This document shows, piece after piece, positions 15,171 to 18,511 of a stretch of DNA of 18,511 nucleotides. The stretch comes from Firmicutes bacterium ZCTH02-B6 (GTDB lineage Bacteria; Bacillota; Limnochordia; Limnochordales; ZCTH02-B6). The notes beneath the pieces were generated by a model, which saw only the letters and a program-made list of their open reading frames with translations, was not told the origin of the DNA and made no database searches. Each line of letters opens with the position of its first letter. The stretch's first letter is position 1. A program made the translations under genes and the position numbers. The stretch spans positions 1 through 18,511 of the forward strand of contig LZRQ01000051.1 in the NCBI GenBank assembly GCA_002159155.1. The letters run 5' to 3'.

Positions 15171-15213
15171 GGGTTTTGCGCTGCCCGTTAGGGCACGAGA
15201 CAAGTGAATACGT

Positions 15214-15298
<85 letters not shown>

Positions 15299-15303
15299 AA
15301 CGC

Positions 15304-15378
<75 letters not shown>

Positions 15379-15418
15379 GTTGGAGGCCGCAGTCGTCGGC
15401 GACGGCTGTGGCCTGTAG

Positions 15419-15494
15419 GCCCGCATAGCTCAGTAGGCAGAGCGCTTCCATGGTAAGGAAGAGGTCACCGGTTCGATTCCGGTTGCGGGCTCCA
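15419..15494 (+). tRNA. tRNA-Thr (anticodon GGT)
   Basis: The acceptor stem GCCCGCA (15419-15425) pairs with TGCGGGC (15484-15490), then discriminator T and encoded CCA (15492-15494). The anticodon stem CTTCC/GGAAG encloses loop ATGGTAA, anticodon GGT. It is 76 bases with all arms intact and reads ACC/ACU. It is the second threonine tRNA of the cluster and the last before the terminator. Confidence 0.95.
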
Positions 15495-15500
15495 GACAAC

Positions 15501-15537
15501 AAGCCCTTGGGTGGGTTCCCAAGGGCTTTATTTTTTT
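15501..15537 (+). terminator. Rho-independent terminator after the tRNA cluster
   Basis: AAGCCCTTGGG (15501-15511) and CCCAAGGGCTT (15518-15528) form a perfect 11-bp stem with a six-base loop, followed by TATTTTTTT. This is a textbook terminator and shows that the tRNAs are not cotranscribed with tuf. It may also act weakly on the convergent csgG-like gene. Confidence 0.95.
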
Positions 15538-15561
15538 CCGTGGCTTGGAGTGGCGCCGCCC

Positions 15562-16236
15562 TTAGTCGGTGAGCGACATCCCGGCGGTGGCCAGCTCGGG
15601 GCTGCTCTGCAGATCCTCGAACGCGGCGACGACCTTTTCAGCCAGCTCGAGGACGGCGTGGTGAACGGCGGCATCCACGGGTGACCCTCCTTGCAGGGAG
15701 CCGCTTAACGGTGCGGGGAGTCGAACAAAGAGGTTCCCCGAGCTCGCAGTGCCGGACGCGAACACGGACGCTAGGGCGATGGCCGTCTCCGTTTCAACGA
15801 TGCGGACCCGCAGGGCGATCTCGGCTCCCGTACCCTGCCACGTGATGTTGCCGACGCCGATCTGGGCCGTCTCGCGGATGTCAAACTTGGTGACGGTACC
15901 CATCAGAAGGAACGGTGCTCCTACCAACCGGCCGATTTCCACCGCATACCCGGGGTCAAACCAGTCGGAAGCCTGCAGTTGCAGTTCTTTCATGACCTGG
16001 TCCAAGCGCGAACGCTCCAGCACCCTGAACTTCCCTGAGGCGATCAACTGGTCGGTGAACGCTTCCCGGATCGCATCGAGCAGTGCCGCGCCTTCCCGTT
16101 GCCACCAGCGCCGGTTGTGTTCCCCCTCTATACGGCCCTCTTCAAAGGGCATGACGGCCACCAGGGGCCGTTCGTTGGCGTAGACGACTGAGGCGGATAC
16201 AACCAGGAGTAACAGGACAACCGCTAACCGCCGCAT
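15562..16236 (-). CDS. Secreted CsgG-family protein
   Basis: The 224-residue product starts with a signal peptide (MRRLAVVLLLLVVSASVVYA, cleavage after about residue 20) and has no lipobox cysteine. The mature part has the CsgG/TolB-N-like pattern: RPLVAVMPFEEG, LLDAIREAFTDQLIASGKFR, VLERSRLDQVMKELQLQASD, VGAPFLLMGTVTKFDI, and a helical C-terminal part. CsgG itself is an outer-membrane secretion channel for curli, but many relatives are periplasmic or surface proteins of unknown role, and curli genes are absent, so no secretion function is claimed. ATG 16236 was chosen for the signal peptide; a GTG at 16275 with AAGGA upstream would add 13 residues. It lies 103 bases after the patatin-like gene on the same strand, so the two are probably cotranscribed. 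Confidence 0.8.
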   Translation of the reverse strand: MRRLAVVLLLLVVSASVVYANERPLVAVMPFEEGRIEGEHNRRWWQREGAALLDAIREAFTDQLIASGKFRVLERSRLDQVMKELQLQASDWFDPGYAVEIGRLVGAPFLLMGTVTKFDIRETAQIGVGNITWQGTGAEIALRVRIVETETAIALASVFASGTASSGNLFVRLPAPLSGSLQGGSPVDAAVHHAVLELAEKVVAAFEDLQSSPELATAGMSLTD

Positions 16237-16339
16237 CGTCACCACCCCATCTGCCACATTGATTGAAACTGCCACGCGCGGATCCTTCGAGGAGGAAAGC
16301 AGGTTTCCTGGCGGCAGGTAAGCGCAGGAGGGGTTGGCG

Positions 16340-18031
16340 TCACTCGCCTAAGGAGATCCGCAGTCCCCAAGCCTCCCCGCTACGGTAGGTCAAGGCCACC
16401 CTCACCCGGAACGGATGCAGCCCGAAAAGGTATTCGTTGGAAACCACGCCGGCTTCCAACACCGGGTGCAATCGGGAGCTGCCGTGCAAGGCCAGTGCGA
16501 CGCCGGCGCCCGCGTACCAGTGGGTCGCACCGCGCAAGATCCCCAGCACACTACGCTTTTCGGCTGGCAAATACCAGCGCACGAGCGTTTCCGCCTGCAA
16601 CTGCGGGTGGGGCAGCCCGTAGAACCCCCGGGGATCTTGCTGCACCTGGACAAACAGTTGTCGGCCTCGGGCCAAGGCTTCGCTGGTGACGGGGAACTTG
16701 AGCGTCGCCTGCCAGCCCGGCTGCGTGGCGCTGGCGCGGCTTTCCCATTCGAGGCTGTAATGCAGGTCGCCCACAAGTCCTTGCAACTGCACGCCGGGAC
16801 TCCAGTGCGCTTCTCCCTGGCCATGGCGCACGAAAATCGCTCCACAAGCACCACGACATGTACCAACGCCAAAGCCGACTGTGTGTACCCAACCGACGCC
16901 GGTTTGCTGCAACGAATATACGGCCATGGTCGGCTGATGCCCCAAGCGGCCGAGTTTGACGTCAAAGCCTAGTTGCAGCCGAGGGGGGTGACCGCTCTGC
17001 AGGGCCAAAGTCGGCAGCGCTGCGAGCTGGTCTAACTGCGCGTCGGCGGTGGCGGCGCGCAGTGCCTCCGCTACCCGATCCGCAAGCACGTCCGCAGGCA
17101 AGCCCAGCGGTGGCGGTTTTGCCCCGAAGGGGAAATCGGGATCGAGCTCCAGCAGGCGTTCCCGGATGCGGGGAATGGCCGCGAGAGCAGCCTCGTAGCC
17201 CGCGGCGATAAAGTTCTCGGCCAGGTCGTACTCGATCCCTGCGTCCGCGGGGATGTCGGGGAACACCACTACATCGGCCAAGGCCAACTGGGCGTCCGCG
17301 TTGGCTTCGAGCATGTGGCTAAGTACGGCGTCGAGTACCGCGAGCGCGTTGCCCGGGTCCACCGGCTGGGTGCGCTGGCCCCGCACGTCAACGGCGATGA
17401 CCACGTCGGCCCCGAGCCGGCGCGCGGCTTGCACCGGCACCATAGCGGCGACCCCGCCGTCGACGTAGTACTCGCCGTCCAACTCGACGGGCTGGAATGT
17501 GCCTGGAATGGCCATGCTGGCCCGCATCGCCCGGGAAATTCGCCCTTTGTTCCAGACGACCTCCCGGCCGGATTCAAGGTGGGTGACTACCGCGTAGAAG
17601 GGGATCGGCAACTGCTCGAAAGTCGCGTTGCCGGTCAAAAGGTCGATGAACCGTTCAAATCGCTCGGCGCCGACCAGCCCGCCGCGGCGCATGGGCAAGA
17701 GTGGCTCAAACAAGAGCCCTAGGTCAACGGTGGTGATGAGGTACGTCAAGTTGTCCACCGACAGCCCGGCGGCGTACAGGCCGGCCACGAGGCTCCCCAT
17801 ACTGGTACCCACAAGCATGTCGACTGGGATGCCGTATTCCGCCAGCGCCCTGAGGAGCCCAATGTGGCTCAAGCCCCGGGCGGAGCCGCCGCCAAGAACG
17901 ACGGCGACTGTTGGCCGATCTGCCGGGACTTGATCCTGCCCGGCGGCCAGCGCGCTGGCGGCGAAGGAGAGGAGCAACACGAAGCATACGGCTGCGGCCA
18001 ACCTTCGTTGAGAACGTGCATGTGCTGTCAT
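16340..18031 (-). CDS. Secreted patatin-like phospholipase with beta-rich C-terminal region
   Basis: The 563-residue protein has a signal peptide (about 1-30, with AAAVCFVLLLSFAASALA). The patatin domain (about 40-290) has all catalytic parts: oxyanion loop GGGSARG (47-53), nucleophile S77 in GTSMGS and D191 in VDGGV. The rest (about 345-563) is rich in alternating polar/hydrophobic stretches such as QPGWQATLKFP, THWYAGAGVALAL and FRVRVALTYR, ending WGLRISLGE. This resembles the beta-barrel part of secreted RssA/PlpD-type patatins of diderm bacteria, though the final residue is not the usual aromatic. It probably hydrolyses lipid esters outside the cytoplasm. ATG 18031 has GGAGG 8 bases upstream; the frame is open further, without SD. 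Likely cotranscribed with the csgG-like gene. Confidence 0.88.
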   Translation of the reverse strand: MTAHARSQRRLAAAVCFVLLLSFAASALAAGQDQVPADRPTVAVVLGGGSARGLSHIGLLRALAEYGIPVDMLVGTSMGSLVAGLYAAGLSVDNLTYLITTVDLGLLFEPLLPMRRGGLVGAERFERFIDLLTGNATFEQLPIPFYAVVTHLESGREVVWNKGRISRAMRASMAIPGTFQPVELDGEYYVDGGVAAMVPVQAARRLGADVVIAVDVRGQRTQPVDPGNALAVLDAVLSHMLEANADAQLALADVVVFPDIPADAGIEYDLAENFIAAGYEAALAAIPRIRERLLELDPDFPFGAKPPPLGLPADVLADRVAEALRAATADAQLDQLAALPTLALQSGHPPRLQLGFDVKLGRLGHQPTMAVYSLQQTGVGWVHTVGFGVGTCRGACGAIFVRHGQGEAHWSPGVQLQGLVGDLHYSLEWESRASATQPGWQATLKFPVTSEALARGRQLFVQVQQDPRGFYGLPHPQLQAETLVRWYLPAEKRSVLGILRGATHWYAGAGVALALHGSSRLHPVLEAGVVSNEYLFGLHPFRVRVALTYRSGEAWGLRISLGE

Positions 18032-18384
18032 ACCATCGGCCTCCGCCGCCCGTTCAGCGTCATACCGGCGCCGGCCGGAACGACAAAAGGGGGGGCTGGG
18101 CGCCCGGGTTGGGAACCGTAGCGCTGTTCCTTCATTTATATATGGCGGCGTTGCCGCCGACGCGCGGTTGCCTGTCTTCGGTACGTGTGCGTCCAACCCC
18201 GCTCCCATGTTGGCCTTCACTTCCGGTCGTCGACGCCCGTTTCCTGCCGGGAGCCGCTACCTGCAGGACGGTTCCGGGGTGCCTGGGAGGAAAACCCTGT
18301 GAGGGAGCGAATACTATTGTCCGGATTTTCACCCTTGACCTTGACGGCCCCGCTCGGGCGCATGCTGCAAAGGAGTGGAACCGC
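18032..18384. other. Intergenic region between the divergent patatin-like gene and tuf
   Basis: This 353-base gap should hold promoters for both directions, yet I found none I can defend. It contains a short perfect hairpin GGCGGC-GTT-GCCGCC (18144-18158) next to an AT-rich ATTTATATAT patch (18134-18143), which on the minus strand gives a possible TATAAA -10 box for the patatin-like gene without a good -35. On the plus side TTGACCTTGACG (18335-18346) offers -35-like boxes without a matching -10. Small open frames here are antisense to tuf or lack an SD and are not called. Confidence 0.5.
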
Positions 18385-18511
18385 ATGGCGAAGCAGAAGT
18401 TTGAGCGGACGAAGCCGCACGTGAACGTCGGGACCATTGGTCACGTGGACCACGGGAAGACGACGACGACGGCGGCGATCACGCAGTATCTGGCGTACAA
18501 GGGCTTGGCGC
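18385..18511 (+). CDS. tuf: Elongation factor Tu, N-terminal part, cut by window edge
   Basis: The visible 42 codons give MAKQKFERTKPHVNVGTIGH followed by VDHGKTTTTAAITQYL, the invariant EF-Tu start with the G1 nucleotide-binding loop GHVDHGKT (19-26). EF-Tu carries aminoacyl-tRNA to the ribosome as a GTP complex. AAGGAG lies 9 bases before the ATG. The position after sigH and the Thr/Tyr/Met/Thr tRNAs is common in Bacillota, where rpmG, secE and nusG usually follow, but here the patatin/csgG pair intervenes on the opposite strand. The reading frame runs off the window. Confidence 0.98.
   Translation, partial: MAKQKFERTKPHVNVGTIGHVDHGKTTTTAAITQYLAYKGLA

Noticed and set aside
18132..18437. 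Minus-strand small open frame overlapping the start of tuf
   Set aside because: It lies antisense to EF-Tu, has no SD and no recognisable sequence pattern.

Overview
The window looks like chromosomal DNA of a GC-rich, aerobic and probably thermophilic member of the Bacillota. The main reason is the block cysE-cysS-mrnC-rlmB-sigH-tRNAs-tuf, a classic Bacillota gene order, preceded by a cysteine T-box leader and containing the sporulation/stationary sigma factor SigH. Strong Shine-Dalgarno (SD) sequences, frequent GTG and TTG starts, a ba3-type heme-copper oxidase with its tiny subunit IIa, and a four-gene pyruvate dehydrogenase operon fit an aerobic high-GC lineage of the Limnochordia/Thermaerobacter/Symbiobacterium kind. 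The exact taxon cannot be read from the sequence.

Layout. (1) 1-1101, minus strand: promoter, a LivG-type ABC ATPase, and the 5' end of an acyl-CoA synthetase overlapping it by 4 bases; this is the edge of a branched-chain amino acid or related acyl-substrate uptake operon. (2) 1175-4434: a membrane-anchored monoheme cytochrome c (minus) divergent from a tight ba3 oxidase operon (plus: subunit IIa, II, I) closed by a perfect hairpin. A small four-helix membrane protein of unknown function follows (4559-4933). (3) 4937-9970, minus strand: the pyruvate dehydrogenase complex in the order E1 alpha, E1 beta, E2, E3, with a clear promoter at one end and a strong terminator at the other. (4) 10055-14125, plus strand: promoter, cysteine T-box, cysE, cysS, mrnC, rlmB. 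(5) 14122-15537, plus: sigH with its own promoter and an unusual structured leader, then tRNA-Thr(TGT), tRNA-Tyr(GTA), initiator tRNA-Met(CAT) and tRNA-Thr(GGT), ended by a strong terminator. (6) 15562-18031, minus: a secreted patatin-like phospholipase with a beta-rich C-terminal region, followed by a secreted CsgG-family protein. (7) 18385-18511, plus: start of tuf (EF-Tu).

How it fits together. PDH supplies acetyl-CoA and NADH, and the ba3 oxidase with its cytochrome c is the terminal electron sink. The cys genes make O-acetylserine and Cys-tRNA and are governed by uncharged tRNA-Cys. mrnC, rlmB, the tRNAs and tuf are translation housekeeping genes. The patatin/CsgG pair is a lineage-specific insertion between the tRNAs and tuf, and may hint at a cell envelope with an outer membrane.

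The most interesting non-coding signals are the sigH leader (two 20-bp tandem repeats at the transcription start and a 9-bp stem that would cover the SD and ATG), an 11-bp perfect inverted repeat bracketing the -10 box of a promoter inside the tRNA cluster, and candidate operators at the divergent pdhA and cysE promoters. No CRISPR array, insertion sequence, prophage or clearly new defence system is visible.
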